A stretch of DNA of 64,000 nucleotides from Burkholderiaceae bacterium (GTDB taxonomy: Bacteria > Pseudomonadota > Gammaproteobacteria > Burkholderiales > Burkholderiaceae_C): positions 868,001 to 932,000 of the forward strand of contig JACKLI010000001.1 in the NCBI GenBank assembly GCA_024235995.1, written 5' to 3'. How positions within the stretch are numbered: position 1 is the stretch's first letter; each line of letters opens with the position of its first letter. The notes under the pieces were generated by a model that saw only the letters and a program-made list of their open reading frames with translations, had not been told where the DNA came from and ran no database searches. This document shows, piece after piece, positions 41,889 to 50,563 of the stretch. The translations under genes and the position numbers were made by a program.

Positions 41889-44483
41889 ATGGTCACCTCC
41901 GCGCCGCCCGCTTCCCCGCAGCACCCGCTCGCGCGCCAGTTGCGCGAGCGTTTCGCGCGCGCGGTCGACGCGATGATCGACCCCCTGGGCGCCGCCATCG
42001 ACGGGCAACTCGACGGCGCCTTGCGCGGGGGCACCCGCCTGTCGATGGCCGAGCTGTCGGTGGCCATGGAGGCGGGGGGCGCCTTCAAGCGCGTACGCGC
42101 GGCCTGGCTGGATGCCGCGCACCGCCAGTGGGCGGCGGCCGGTGCCGCGCACGCGGCTGCGGCCCTGGCCAGCGCGCGCGCGGTGGGCAAGCCCACGCTG
42201 GACTTCGGTCTGGTCGACGACGACGTGATCGAAGGCAAGATCATCGCCTCGCGCCTGGGCGCGGCGGTGGTCGAAGGCGCCGGCAGCGAATGGAACGACC
42301 TGCGCCTGCGCATGAAGCGGCTGGAACGCGGCGACGACCTGGCCAGCGACGACCCGTTGCGCCCCGAGGTCCTGGCCCAGGCCCTGCTCAAGGCCTGGAC
42401 CGACCAGGGCCTGACGCGCCCCATGTGGGCGCTGGTGCACGCCGGCGTGCAGACGGCGCTGGCGCAGCGCTACAAGGAAGCCTACATCCAGGCCAACGCC
42501 TTCCTGCAGCAGCAGGGCATTGCCGCCGAGTTGGAACTGAGGACGCGCCGCCCCGCGGGCCCCGGCGGCGCCGCGGCGCCCGGCCGGCCGCCCGGTTCAC
42601 CCGCTTCGTCCGGTTCGTCCGGTTCGTCCGGTCCCGCCGGCGGCCATGGCCCGGCCGACGGCTCCGGTCCAGCCACCGGAGGCTCCGGCTGGGGCGCCCT
42701 GCCGGGCGGCTTCGGTGGCGCCTCGGCGCAGGGCGGTGGTGCGCCACCTCGTATGTCGGCAGGTGGAGCGAGCGTGGCCCCGGCCGCGGGCCTGACGGGC
42801 CGCTACGCCCGTCCGGGCGGCGAGCGCTGGGTGGGTGGGCGCAGCGAAGGTGGCTCCCTGGCGCCAATGGAAGGCGGTGCGCAGGGCGGCGGCGACGGTG
42901 GTGCCACCACGGGCTGGCGCGCGGGCATCCGGCCCTCGGTGCTGGCGCGGGCGGCGCAGGAAACGCGCCTGGTCACCGGCCTGTCGCCCATCGCTCGGGT
43001 GCGTCAGCGCGCGCAGGGGGTGCTGGGCCAGATCCGGCGCCTGCTCTCCGACAACGCGACCGATTACGACTCGGGCGTCGTGCCGCCGCCGCTTTCGCCG
43101 CCGCTGGCGCAGGCGCTGGCCGAGCCCGATCCGGCCTTCGCCGCCACCGAATGGATCGGTGGCGACGGCGCGCAGACGGGTGTGCCCGACGTGCGTGGGG
43201 TGGCGCGGCAGCTGCGCCAGCGCGCCACCGAGCTGAAGGCCAAGGCCGAGCGGCCGAGCGAAAAGGCCATCATCGAGATCGTGGCCCTGATGTTCCAGGC
43301 CATCCTGGCCGAGGAGCGCATCGCGCCCGGCATCCGCGTGTGGTTTGCGCGCCTGCAGCTGCCGGTGCTGCGCCTGGCGCTGGCCGAGCCCGACTTTTTC
43401 GCTTCCATCGAGCACCCGGCGCGCCAGCTGATCGACCGCATGGGCGCCTGCGCCCTGGGCTTTGAGGCCGCCAAGGTAAGCGATGAACGCCTGGAGCGCG
43501 AGATCAAGCGCATCGTGCAGGTGATCGAGCAATACCCCGAGACCGGCCGGCGCGTGTACCAGCTCATGCTCGACGAGTTCACCAAGTTCCTGGGCAGCTC
43601 GCTGGCCGAGGCCGGCAGCGTGCAGCAGGCGGCCACGCTGGCGCAGCAGGTCGAGCAGAAGGAAGCCCTGGCGGTGCAATACACCATCGAGCTGCGCCGC
43701 ATGCTGGCCAGCCTGCCGGTCGGCGACGAGGTGCGCGACTTCCTGTTTCGCGTCTGGTCGGACGTGCTGGCCATCGCGGCCGTGCGCCAGGGGCCGCAGC
43801 ACGCCGACACGCTGCGCTTCAAGCAGGCGGCGGCCGACCTGCTGTGGGCCGTCAGCGCCAAGCCCGAGCGCGCCGAACGCTCGCGCGTGGTGCAGCAGCT
43901 GCCGCGCCTGCTGCACAGCCTGCGCGAGGGCATGACGCTGCTGGCCCTGCCTGCCGAGGAGCAGGACCGGCAGATCAAGATCGTCAACGACGCCGTGATG
44001 CAGGCCTTCGTGGCGCGCGACGAGGGCCTGACGCAGGCTCAGCTGGAGCAGCTGTCGGGCGCGCTGGCGGCGCTGGAGGACGTGGTCACCGACGATCCGG
44101 AGGGCGACCTGTGGCTCGATCCGGCGGTGATCGAGATGGTCTTCGGCGCCAGCGCCGCCGCGGTCGAGGTGATTGCCGCCGGTGGCTCGCAGCCACCCGA
44201 GGCCATCGTCCAATGGGCGCGCGCGCTCGACCTGGGGACCGGGTTCACCCTGGACTACCAGGGCGTTGCCACCCCGGTGCAGTACGCGTGGCGCAGCGCG
44301 CGTGGCCAGCTGCACCTGCTGGCCAGCCGCGCCGGCAAGAGCTACCTGCTGCAGACCCAGCGCCTGGCGGCCTACCTGCAGGCCGGCCTGCTGGTGCCGC
44401 TGGAGGACGAGGCGCTCACCGTGCGCGCCACGCGCGACGCGCTGGCCAAGCTGCAGGTCCAGCCGGGCCAGATGTTGCAGTAA
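41889..44483 (+). CDS. DUF1631 family protein
   Basis: The 864-residue soluble protein has no signal or membrane helix. I place it in DUF1631 from its overall plan: an N-terminal helical part, a low-complexity Gly/Pro/Ser linker at about 215-330 (such as PGRPPGSPASSGSSGSSGPA), then a conserved C-terminal half. That half includes KAIIEIVALMFQAILAEERI, ARLQLPVLRLALAEPDFFAS and HPARQLIDRMGACALGF. It ends in a small domain with LHLLASRAGKSYLLQTQRLA. The function is unknown; some family members have been tied to virulence or stress, without mechanism. The linker is the least constrained part and differs in base pattern. It converges with dprA, 8 bases apart. Confidence 0.7.
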   Translation: MVTSAPPASPQHPLARQLRERFARAVDAMIDPLGAAIDGQLDGALRGGTRLSMAELSVAMEAGGAFKRVRAAWLDAAHRQWAAAGAAHAAAALASARAVGKPTLDFGLVDDDVIEGKIIASRLGAAVVEGAGSEWNDLRLRMKRLERGDDLASDDPLRPEVLAQALLKAWTDQGLTRPMWALVHAGVQTALAQRYKEAYIQANAFLQQQGIAAELELRTRRPAGPGGAAAPGRPPGSPASSGSSGSSGPAGGHGPADGSGPATGGSGWGALPGGFGGASAQGGGAPPRMSAGGASVAPAAGLTGRYARPGGERWVGGRSEGGSLAPMEGGAQGGGDGGATTGWRAGIRPSVLARAAQETRLVTGLSPIARVRQRAQGVLGQIRRLLSDNATDYDSGVVPPPLSPPLAQALAEPDPAFAATEWIGGDGAQTGVPDVRGVARQLRQRATELKAKAERPSEKAIIEIVALMFQAILAEERIAPGIRVWFARLQLPVLRLALAEPDFFASIEHPARQLIDRMGACALGFEAAKVSDERLEREIKRIVQVIEQYPETGRRVYQLMLDEFTKFLGSSLAEAGSVQQAATLAQQVEQKEALAVQYTIELRRMLASLPVGDEVRDFLFRVWSDVLAIAAVRQGPQHADTLRFKQAAADLLWAVSAKPERAERSRVVQQLPRLLHSLREGMTLLALPAEEQDRQIKIVNDAVMQAFVARDEGLTQAQLEQLSGALAALEDVVTDDPEGDLWLDPAVIEMVFGASAAAVEVIAAGGSQPPEAIVQWARALDLGTGFTLDYQGVATPVQYAWRSARGQLHLLASRAGKSYLLQTQRLAAYLQAGLLVPLEDEALTVRATRDALAKLQVQPGQMLQ

Positions 44484-44491
44484 GCACCCGC

Positions 44492-45706
44492 TTACGCCTG
44501 GATCAAGCGCTGAAAGAGGCCGCCCGGCAGGCGGCTTAGCCGGCCGTCCAGCTCCAGCTCCAGCAGCCGCGCCTGCAGCACCTCGGTGGGCAGCCCGGTG
44601 CGCGCCTGCAGGGCGTCGAAGCCGACCGGGTCGGCGCCCAGGGCGGCCAGCAGGGCGGCGGTGTCGCCGGTGGGGGCGCCCGCGTCGGGCGCCGGGGCCG
44701 GAGGGCTGGTGGGCGCGGCGGGCCAGCGCAGCTCTTCCAGCACGTCCTGGGCCGTCTCGACCAGCTTGGCGCCCTGGCGCAGCAGCGCGTGCGCGCCGCG
44801 CGACTGCGGCGAGTGGATCGAGCCCGGGATGGCGAACACCTCCTTGCCCTGCTCGGCGGCCAGGCGCGCGGTGATCAGCGAGCCCGACTGCAGCGCCGCC
44901 TCGATCACCAGCGTGCCCTGGGCCAGGCCCGCGATCAGGCGGTTGCGCTTGGGAAAGTTGCCGGGCAGCGGCGGCGTGCCCAGCGGGTATTCGCTCAGGA
45001 TCAGGCCCTGGCGCGCGATGCGGTGCGCCAGCGCGCGGTGCTGGCGCGGATAGACCCGGTCGATGCCGGTGCCGATGACGGCGAGGGTGGCCAGCCGCCG
45101 CGCGGGCGCGGCTTCGTCCACGGCCTGCAGCGCGCCCTCGTGCGCGGCGCCGTCCACGCCCAGGGCCAGGCCCGAGACGATGCACAGGCCCGCCGCGCCC
45201 AGGTGGCGCGCGAACTGGCGCGCGTTGTGCTCGCCCTGCGGCGTGGGGTTGCGGCTGCCCACCACCGCCAGCGCCTGCATGGGCCAGCCGTCTGCTATTG
45301 ATAGTGAAGCTGATGGGGAATGATTGGCGCGGTCCAGAGGCCGATTCGATGCGGATTCGAGCAGCTGGAGCTGACCGGTGGCGTACAGCAGCACCGGCGG
45401 GTCCTCGATGGCCAGCAGGCTGGCCGGATACAGCGCGTCGCCCAGCGTGATGACGCGCCGCGGCAGGCCGTCCTCGGCGCTGTCCAGCCAGTGCAGGGTG
45501 GCGGCCAGCAGGGCGGCCAGGCCGTCGGGCTCCTGCAGCAGGGCGCTGGCCTGGGCCGGGCTGACCAGCTGGCGCAGCGCCGCGCTGCCTTGCGCGAAGA
45601 TGGCCTGCGGCAAACCGAAGGCCGCCAGCAGGCGCCGCGCCGCGTCGTTGCCGACGCCCGGCGTGAGCGTCAGGCGCAGCCAGGCGGCCAGCTCATCGGG
45701 GTCCAT
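44492..45706 (-). CDS. dprA: DNA-processing protein DprA, with repeat-encoded insertion
   Basis: DprA protects incoming single-stranded DNA and loads RecA during natural transformation. The 404-residue protein has an N-terminal SAM-like region, the Rossmann DprA domain (ALAVVGSRNPTPQGEHNA, IVSGLALGVDGAAHEGAL, AVIGTGIDRVYPRQHRAL, SEYPLGTPPLPGNFPKRNR, VIEAALQSGSLITARLAAEQ, VFAIPGSIHSPQSRGAHALL) and a C-terminal winged helix. Between ATGQLQLL and MQALAVVGSRN, where the family has a short linker, about 28 extra residues (including SASNRPLDRANHSPSASLSI) are encoded by repeat copy H. The frame is intact. ATG 45706 is preferred over GTG 45730. The lysM gene lies upstream on the same strand. Confidence 0.93.
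   Translation of the reverse strand: MDPDELAAWLRLTLTPGVGNDAARRLLAAFGLPQAIFAQGSAALRQLVSPAQASALLQEPDGLAALLAATLHWLDSAEDGLPRRVITLGDALYPASLLAIEDPPVLLYATGQLQLLESASNRPLDRANHSPSASLSIADGWPMQALAVVGSRNPTPQGEHNARQFARHLGAAGLCIVSGLALGVDGAAHEGALQAVDEAAPARRLATLAVIGTGIDRVYPRQHRALAHRIARQGLILSEYPLGTPPLPGNFPKRNRLIAGLAQGTLVIEAALQSGSLITARLAAEQGKEVFAIPGSIHSPQSRGAHALLRQGAKLVETAQDVLEELRWPAAPTSPPAPAPDAGAPTGDTAALLAALGADPVGFDALQARTGLPTEVLQARLLELELDGRLSRLPGGLFQRLIQA
45292..45360. repeat. Dispersed TTTGATAGCTG-type palindromic repeat inside dprA, copy H
   Basis: On the plus strand it reads TGCTATTGATAGTGAAGCTG, then TTGGCGCGGTCCAGAGGCC and GATTCGATG. It aligns along its length with copy E. It is the source of the extra linker peptide in DprA, read antisense to the repeat. 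Confidence 0.7.
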
Positions 45707-45817
45707 GGCGTCTGGGTTGCAACGCCTCACACGGCCTGGCGTTCAACCCATGCACCGTTCGCCGGTAGGGCATGACATCGAAGGAGCCGAACGGCCGCGG
45801 AGCAGGCCACGCCAGCG

Positions 45818-45910
45818 ATCGCCGTGGCCGGGGTCTCCCCGGTCACTGGCGATGCCCCCTTGAGGGGGGATGCCGAAGCATCGCGCAGCGAGTGGAGCAA
45901 CGGGGGTGTT
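45818..45910. repeat. Two-hairpin GC-rich element between lysM and dprA genes
   Basis: A long imperfect hairpin (45818-45853, arms ATCGCC-GTGGCCGGGG and CCCCGGTCAC-TGGCGAT around TCT) adjoins a second hairpin, CCCCCTTGAGGGGG (45855-45868). GCATCGCGCAGCGAGTGGAG and a G-run follow. The order and motifs parallel the element inside glnE (2931-3029). It fills most of the 210-base gap, and no promoter is recognisable in the rest. Confidence 0.6.
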
Positions 45911-45916
45911 CTCGTC

Positions 45917-47212
45917 TCAGCGGGGGTTGATCAGCTTGTCGCCCACCTGCACCGGGTTGGAGACTTCCATCACCAGCACGTAGGACACGCGATCGAAGGT
46001 GCGGAACACCATGCCCAGGCCGTTGCGCTCGTCGGGCAGCTGGATGGGCTCGCGCCGGGCGTCGGTCTTGTCGACCACGCGCGCGCCGGCCGACAGCAGG
46101 GCCAGCACGGTGCCGCTTTGCATGCCGTCGCGCTCGCCCTTGTTGATGGCCACCACCTGGTTGTTGCCGGCAAAGCGCACCGCGTCGCCGTAGACCGAGA
46201 CCACCCGCGCCTGGACCGGCTGGGCCGGCGCGTGCGGCACGTAGTTGCGGTACTGGCGCGGCGGCTCGGGCAGCAGGCGGTCGCCGGCGCGCATTTCTTC
46301 CTTGCTGCCCACCACGTCCACCGTGGCCGGGATGGCCACGTGGCGCGGCTTTTGGTCGCGCACCTCGTCGGGCACGGTGTTCAGCTCGCCCGACAGCGGG
46401 CGGTAGGGCGGCACGTAGCCAACGTCGGCCACTTCGTCGGACATCGACTGGCTGCGCGCCAGCTTGACGCGGCCCACGTACTGGCCCTCGTAGCCCAGGA
46501 TTTCGCCGCTGACCGGGTCCTTCAGGGGCTTGGCGGTGCGGAACACGCGGTAGTCGTCCGGCCGGCCGGCGCCCTTGAGCAGCGGCGCGTCGTCCGGGCC
46601 CAGCGCGTAGGCGCGGTCGCCCTTGACCACCAGCACCCGGTCCTGGTTGCGCAGCGCCACCAGGCGCGGGGCGCGCTCGAAGGTCTCGAGCTGGTCGACC
46701 ACCAGCGGCTCGCTCAGGAAGGGCTCGATCAGGTGCGCCTGCAGCGTGGGCAGCGGGTTGGCGTCCAGCATCTCGACGCGGTTGCGCGGCGACACGCGCA
46801 CCGTGGCGTCGGGCTGGCCGTCGGCGGCCTGGCGCGTGCGCAGGCGGGCGCGGTCGCCGTTGCGCTCCAGGTAGAGCTGCTGGCCGGGGTAGATCAGGTG
46901 CGGGTTCTTGATGTCCTGCAGGTTCATGCCCCACAGCTCGGGCCAGCGCCAGGGCGAGCGCAGGAACTTGCCCGAGATGCCCCACAGCGTGTCGCCGCGG
47001 CGTACGGTGTATTCGTCGGGCGCGTCGGGCGCCAGCGCCGACAGCGGCACGCCGGCCTGCGCCGCCTGTTGCGCGGTGGCGCGCTGCTTGGGGGTGACGG
47101 GCGAGTGGATGCCATGCTGCGCCTGGGCCAGCGGCGCGGCGCCCAGCAGGGCCACCAGGGCGCCCAGCGGCGCCAGCCGCCGGCCTGTGCGGACGTGAAA
47201 AAGAGGTTTCAT
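45917..47212 (-). CDS. LysM-domain secreted protein
   Basis: The 431-residue protein starts with a Sec-type signal (RRLAPLGALVALLGAAPLAQA). A single LysM domain at about 65-115 binds peptidoglycan (YTVRRGDTLWGISGKFLRSP, NPHLIYPGQQLYL). The remaining 300 residues match the conserved long partner region of betaproteobacterial LysM proteins encoded beside dprA and def (LVALRNQDRVLVVKGDRAYA, VRFAGNNQVVAINKGERDGM). It is probably periplasmic and involved in cell-wall processes; no catalytic motif is seen. The start at 47212 is chosen for the signal peptide, with 47230 as an alternative. None of the starts has a good ribosome site. It is divergent from def. Confidence 0.85.
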   Translation of the reverse strand: MKPLFHVRTGRRLAPLGALVALLGAAPLAQAQHGIHSPVTPKQRATAQQAAQAGVPLSALAPDAPDEYTVRRGDTLWGISGKFLRSPWRWPELWGMNLQDIKNPHLIYPGQQLYLERNGDRARLRTRQAADGQPDATVRVSPRNRVEMLDANPLPTLQAHLIEPFLSEPLVVDQLETFERAPRLVALRNQDRVLVVKGDRAYALGPDDAPLLKGAGRPDDYRVFRTAKPLKDPVSGEILGYEGQYVGRVKLARSQSMSDEVADVGYVPPYRPLSGELNTVPDEVRDQKPRHVAIPATVDVVGSKEEMRAGDRLLPEPPRQYRNYVPHAPAQPVQARVVSVYGDAVRFAGNNQVVAINKGERDGMQSGTVLALLSAGARVVDKTDARREPIQLPDERNGLGMVFRTFDRVSYVLVMEVSNPVQVGDKLINPR

Positions 47213-47356
47213 TGTTTTGCGAAAGGGCATCGGGGCGCTTGACAATTGATCGGACATTCTGCAGCCAAGCCCGTCCAGGGGCAACGAGAATGGCGCGCGC
47301 AGGCGGCGCGAAAGGCGAAAAGTAGCGAAAATAGCGACATCCTGGCGACAACTTCC

Positions 47357-47887
47357 ATGGCTTTGCTTTCCATTCTTCGTTATCCCGACCCGCGCCTGCA
47401 CAAGGTGGCGCGGCCGGTGGCCGCCGTCGACGATCGTATCCGCACGCTGGTGCGGGACATGCTGGCCACCATGTACGAGGCCCAGGGCATCGGCCTGGCG
47501 GCCACCCAGGTGGACGTGCACGAGCGCGTGGTCGTGATCGATGTGTCCGAGGAGCGCGACGCGCCGCAGGTGCTGATCAACCCCGAGCTGCTGTGGGCCA
47601 GCGACGAGCGCGTCAAGGGCGACGAAGGCTGCCTGTCGGTGCCCGGCATCTACGACGGCGTCGAGCGCGCCGCCCGGGTGCGCGTGCGTGCGCTGGACGA
47701 GCAGGGGCGCGCGCGCGAGATCGAGGCCGAGGGCCTGCTGGCGGTGTGCATCCAGCACGAGATGGACCACCTGGTGGGCAAGGTCTTCGTCGAGTACCTC
47801 TCGCCGCTCAAGCGCGGGCGCATCAAGACCAAGCTGCTCAAGGCCGAGCGCCAGGACAAGGTGGACGCGGTTCGGGAGCCGGCATGA
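47357..47887 (+). CDS. def: Peptide deformylase
   Basis: This iron enzyme removes the formyl group from new protein chains. The 176-residue protein has all three motifs: GIGLAATQ at 44-51, EGCLSVPG at 90-97 with metal ligand Cys92, and QHEMDHLVGKVF with His134, Glu135 and His138. ATG 47357 gives the conserved MALLSILRYPDPRL. The ribosome site is poor. It is the first gene of def-lipoprotein-fmt-azlC-azlD, with most junctions overlapping by a few bases. Confidence 0.96.
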   Translation: MALLSILRYPDPRLHKVARPVAAVDDRIRTLVRDMLATMYEAQGIGLAATQVDVHERVVVIDVSEERDAPQVLINPELLWASDERVKGDEGCLSVPGIYDGVERAARVRVRALDEQGRAREIEAEGLLAVCIQHEMDHLVGKVFVEYLSPLKRGRIKTKLLKAERQDKVDAVREPA

Positions 47888-48399
47888 GTCTCGGCCCCCG
47901 CCGGGCCTTGCTGGCTGCGCTGGCGGCCCTGCTGCTGGGCGCCTGCGCGCTGCTGGCCGAGCCCAGCCGCATCGCGCCGGGCACGCCCGAGGCGCAGGTG
48001 CTGGCCACGCTGGGCCGCCCCACCGCGCAGTACCCGGCTGCCGCTGGCCAGCCGGCGCGGCTGCAGTATTCATCCCAGCCGGCCGGCCAGCGCGTGTTCA
48101 ACCTCGACCTGGATGCCGACGGCCGCGTGGCGCGGGTCGAGCAGGCCCTGCAGGAGGGCCTGTTTGCCCAGCGCATCCAGGTCGACCACTGGCGCCGCGC
48201 CGACGTGCTGCGCGAGTACGGCGCGCCGGCGCGCGTCGAGGCGGTGCACAACTTCAAGGGCCAGATCTGGGTCTGGCGCTACGCGCTGGGCCCCAGCTGG
48301 CGTCTGCTGTTCATCGACGTCGACCCCGAGGGCGTGGTGCGCGGCTGGTCGCTGGGCGACGAGAGCGTGGCCGACCAGATCGAGCCGGGCTCGCGCTGA
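47884..48399 (+). CDS. Small lipoprotein, BamE/SmpA-like
   Basis: The 171-residue protein has a lipoprotein signal with lipobox LLLGAC (Cys near residue 21). The mature part begins with GTPEAQVLATLGRPTAQYP, resembling the G-x-x-x-x-x-V-x-x-x-L-G-x-P motif of BamE/SmpA-like modules. A second similar module follows (RADVLREYGAPARVEAV). The function is unknown. Its ATG overlaps the def stop (ATGA) and fmt starts 16 bases after its end, so it is embedded between the two formyl-processing genes. Confidence 0.75.
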   Translation: MSLGPRRALLAALAALLLGACALLAEPSRIAPGTPEAQVLATLGRPTAQYPAAAGQPARLQYSSQPAGQRVFNLDLDADGRVARVEQALQEGLFAQRIQVDHWRRADVLREYGAPARVEAVHNFKGQIWVWRYALGPSWRLLFIDVDPEGVVRGWSLGDESVADQIEPGSR

Positions 48400-48415
48400 G
48401 CGCCACAGTCGCGCC

Positions 48416-49396
48416 ATGAGTTTGAAGATCGTCTTTGCCGGCACGCCCGACTTTGCCCGCACCGCCCTGCAGGCGCTGCTGGACGCGGGTTTTGCCGTGC
48501 CGCTGGTGCTGACCCAGCCCGACCGCCCGGCCGGGCGCGGCCTGAAGCTGCAGGCCTCGCCCGTCAAGCAGCTGGCGCAGGCGCATGGCATCGCCGTGGC
48601 CCAGCCGCGCAGCCTGCGGCTGGACGGCAAGTACCCCGAGGACGCCGTCGCCGCCCGGGCCGCCCTGCAGGCCGCGCAGGCTGACATGATGGTGGTGGCC
48701 GCCTATGGCCTGATCCTGCCGCCCTGGGTGCTGGCCCTGCCGCGCCTGGGGTGCATCAACATCCACGCCAGCCTGCTGCCGCGCTGGCGCGGCGCGGCGC
48801 CCATCCACCGCGCCATCGAGGCGGGCGACGCGCAGACCGGCGTCACCATCATGCAGATGGACGCCGGGCTGGACACCGGCGACATGCTGCTGGCGCAGGC
48901 GCTGCCGATCGCCCCGCGCGCCACCACGGCCAGCCTGCACGACGAGCTGGCCGCGCTGGGCGCGCGCCTGATCGTGCAGGCGCTGCGCCAGCCCGAGCGC
49001 CTGGTGCGCACGCCGCAGCCGGCCGAAGGCGTCAGCTACGCCGCCAAGATCGACAAGCACGAGGCGGCGATCGACTGGACGCTGCCGGCCGAGGCGATCG
49101 AGCGGCGGGTGCGCGCGTTCGATCCGTTTCCGGGCGCGCACACCGCGCTGGACGGCAAGGTGCTGAAGGTGTGGCAGTCTCAAATCGATAGCTGCCTGCG
49201 CCCGCTGGATGCCCGCTGCGGCCAGATTTTGTCTGTAGGCGACGAGGGCGTGGCGGTGGCCTGCGGCCGTGGCGTGCTGCGCCTGACCGAGCTGCAGCGC
49301 GCCGGCGGCAAGCGCCTGCCGGCGCGCGAGTTCCTGGCCGGCTTTGCGCTGGCGCCCGGCCCATGCCTGGACGCGGCGGGAGCGCCGGCGCCATGA
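48416..49396 (+). CDS. fmt: Methionyl-tRNA formyltransferase, with repeat-derived loop
   Basis: Fmt formylates initiator Met-tRNA with 10-formyl-tetrahydrofolate. The 326-residue protein (E. coli 315) has the N-terminal KIVFAGTPDFARTALQALL and the catalytic region CINIHASLLPRWRGAAPIHR with Asn115 and His117. MDAGLDTGDML, the linker, and the C-terminal OB fold follow. In the OB fold, after LDGKVLKVWQ, the usual short acidic loop is replaced by SQIDSCLRPLDARCGQILS, encoded by repeat copy G. The frame then resumes the conserved VACGRGVLRLTELQRAGGKR. The catalytic domain is untouched. azlC overlaps its stop by four bases. Confidence 0.95.
   Translation: MSLKIVFAGTPDFARTALQALLDAGFAVPLVLTQPDRPAGRGLKLQASPVKQLAQAHGIAVAQPRSLRLDGKYPEDAVAARAALQAAQADMMVVAAYGLILPPWVLALPRLGCINIHASLLPRWRGAAPIHRAIEAGDAQTGVTIMQMDAGLDTGDMLLAQALPIAPRATTASLHDELAALGARLIVQALRQPERLVRTPQPAEGVSYAAKIDKHEAAIDWTLPAEAIERRVRAFDPFPGAHTALDGKVLKVWQSQIDSCLRPLDARCGQILSVGDEGVAVACGRGVLRLTELQRAGGKRLPAREFLAGFALAPGPCLDAAGAPAP
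49180..49236. repeat. Dispersed TTTGATAGCTG-type palindromic repeat inside fmt, copy G
   Basis: TCAAATCGATAGCTGCC, GCGCCCGCTGGATGC and GCGGCCAGATTTTGTC align in order with intergenic copy B. The copy is read through in frame and gives about 19 residues of the Fmt C-terminal domain. Confidence 0.75.
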
Positions 49397-50214
49397 ACAT
49401 GCCGCTGCCGCCCCAGCTGCCGCCCGAGGGGGCTGTGCCCTCGCGTCCGGCAAGCTGGCTGGCGCGGCGCATCGACGGCTGGGCGCACACGGCGCGCCAC
49501 CCCTTGTTCTGGGTCGGCGTGCGCGACATGGCGAGCGTGTCTGTGGGCCTGGCCGCCTGGGCCTTCATGACCGGCGTGGCCATGGTGGGCAGCGGCATGA
49601 GCGTGGGCGAGTCGGTGCTGATGTCGGTGCTGGTGTTCGCCGGCAGCGCGCAGCTGGCGGCGCTGCCGCTGATCGCCGCCGGCGCGCCCATGTGGGTGAT
49701 CTTCGCCGCGGCGCTGTGCGTGAACCTGCGCTTCCTGGTGTTCGGCGTGCACCTGCGCGAGTACCTGCGCTTTCTGCCGCGCGGCAAGCGCATCTGGCTG
49801 AGCTACTTCATGGGCGACATGACCTACGTGCTGTTCGTCCGGCGCTTTCCCCGGCCGGCCGACACCGAGCGCCAGCGCCGCGCGCAGCTGTCCTACCTGT
49901 GGGGCGGCAACTGCTGGAACTGGCTGTTCTGGCAGTCGCTGAACATGCTGGGCATCTTCCTGGGCGCGGCGCTGCCGGCGCGCTGGGGGCTGGAGTTTGC
50001 CGGCACGCTGGCGCTGCTGGCCGTCACCTGCTCGCTCATCACCTCGCGCGTGCGCGCGCTGTCGGCGCTGCTGGCCGGCGGCGCGGCGGTGCTGGCCATG
50101 GGCCTGCCCTATCGGCTGGGCATCGTGGTCGCCATCGTGGTGGCGGTGGTGGCCAGCGTGGGGCTGGAGCGCTGGCTCGAAGCCGCGCCCAACCCGGAGC
50201 AGGGCCATGGGTGA
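49393..50214 (+). CDS. azlC: AzlC-family branched-chain amino acid export subunit
   Basis: The 273-residue protein has about seven to eight membrane helices. Matching parts are WAFMTGVAMVGSGMSVGESV, the family motif FAGSAQLAALPLIAAGAP, AALCVNLRFLVFGVHLREYL, GDMTYVLFVRRF and WGGNCWNWLFWQSLNMLGI. AzlC with AzlD exports leucine, isoleucine and valine or analogues. The N-terminal 30 residues before the first helix are longer than usual and proline-rich. ATG 49393 overlaps the fmt stop. The small partner gene overlaps its end by eight bases. Confidence 0.9.
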   Translation: MNMPLPPQLPPEGAVPSRPASWLARRIDGWAHTARHPLFWVGVRDMASVSVGLAAWAFMTGVAMVGSGMSVGESVLMSVLVFAGSAQLAALPLIAAGAPMWVIFAAALCVNLRFLVFGVHLREYLRFLPRGKRIWLSYFMGDMTYVLFVRRFPRPADTERQRRAQLSYLWGGNCWNWLFWQSLNMLGIFLGAALPARWGLEFAGTLALLAVTCSLITSRVRALSALLAGGAAVLAMGLPYRLGIVVAIVVAVVASVGLERWLEAAPNPEQGHG

Positions 50215-50554
50215 GTTGCGCGGGTGGACCCTGCTGGTCATCGCCGGCATGACGGCGATCACCGTGCTCACGCGCTGCGGCTTTTTCTTCAGCGACCGCG
50301 ACCTGCAGCTGCCGCGCTGGCTGCGGCGCGGCCTGCCTTACGCGCCGATCGTCGCGCTGACGGCGGCCATCGCCCCCGACATCGTCATGCCCGGCGGCCA
50401 CTGGGTGCTGCCCTGGAGCAGCGCCCAGGCCTGGGGCGCGCTGGTCACCGCCGGCTGGTGCTTCTGGCGCCGCAACGACCGCCAGGCGCTCACGGTGTCC
50501 ATCGTCGTCGGGCTGGTGGTGTACCTGGTGCTGCGGGTGGGCTTTGGGTTGTGA
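50207..50554 (+). CDS. azlD: AzlD-family small transport subunit
   Basis: The 115-residue protein has three to four membrane helices. Family features are GWTLLVIAGMTAITVLTRCG and FFFSDRDLQLPRWLRRGLPY (the LP..L.r.L.y.P block), then APIVALTAAIAPDIV. It pairs with AzlC. The start ATG 50207 lies inside azlC, giving translational coupling. The pgk promoter follows directly. Confidence 0.9.
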   Translation: MGELRGWTLLVIAGMTAITVLTRCGFFFSDRDLQLPRWLRRGLPYAPIVALTAAIAPDIVMPGGHWVLPWSSAQAWGALVTAGWCFWRRNDRQALTVSIVVGLVVYLVLRVGFGL

Positions 50555-50563
50555 TTCACTTCC

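Noticed and set aside
45818..45868. The double hairpin as a simple terminator of the lysM gene
   Set aside because: No T-run follows either hairpin on either strand, and the same architecture occurs inside glnE, so a repeat element explains it better.
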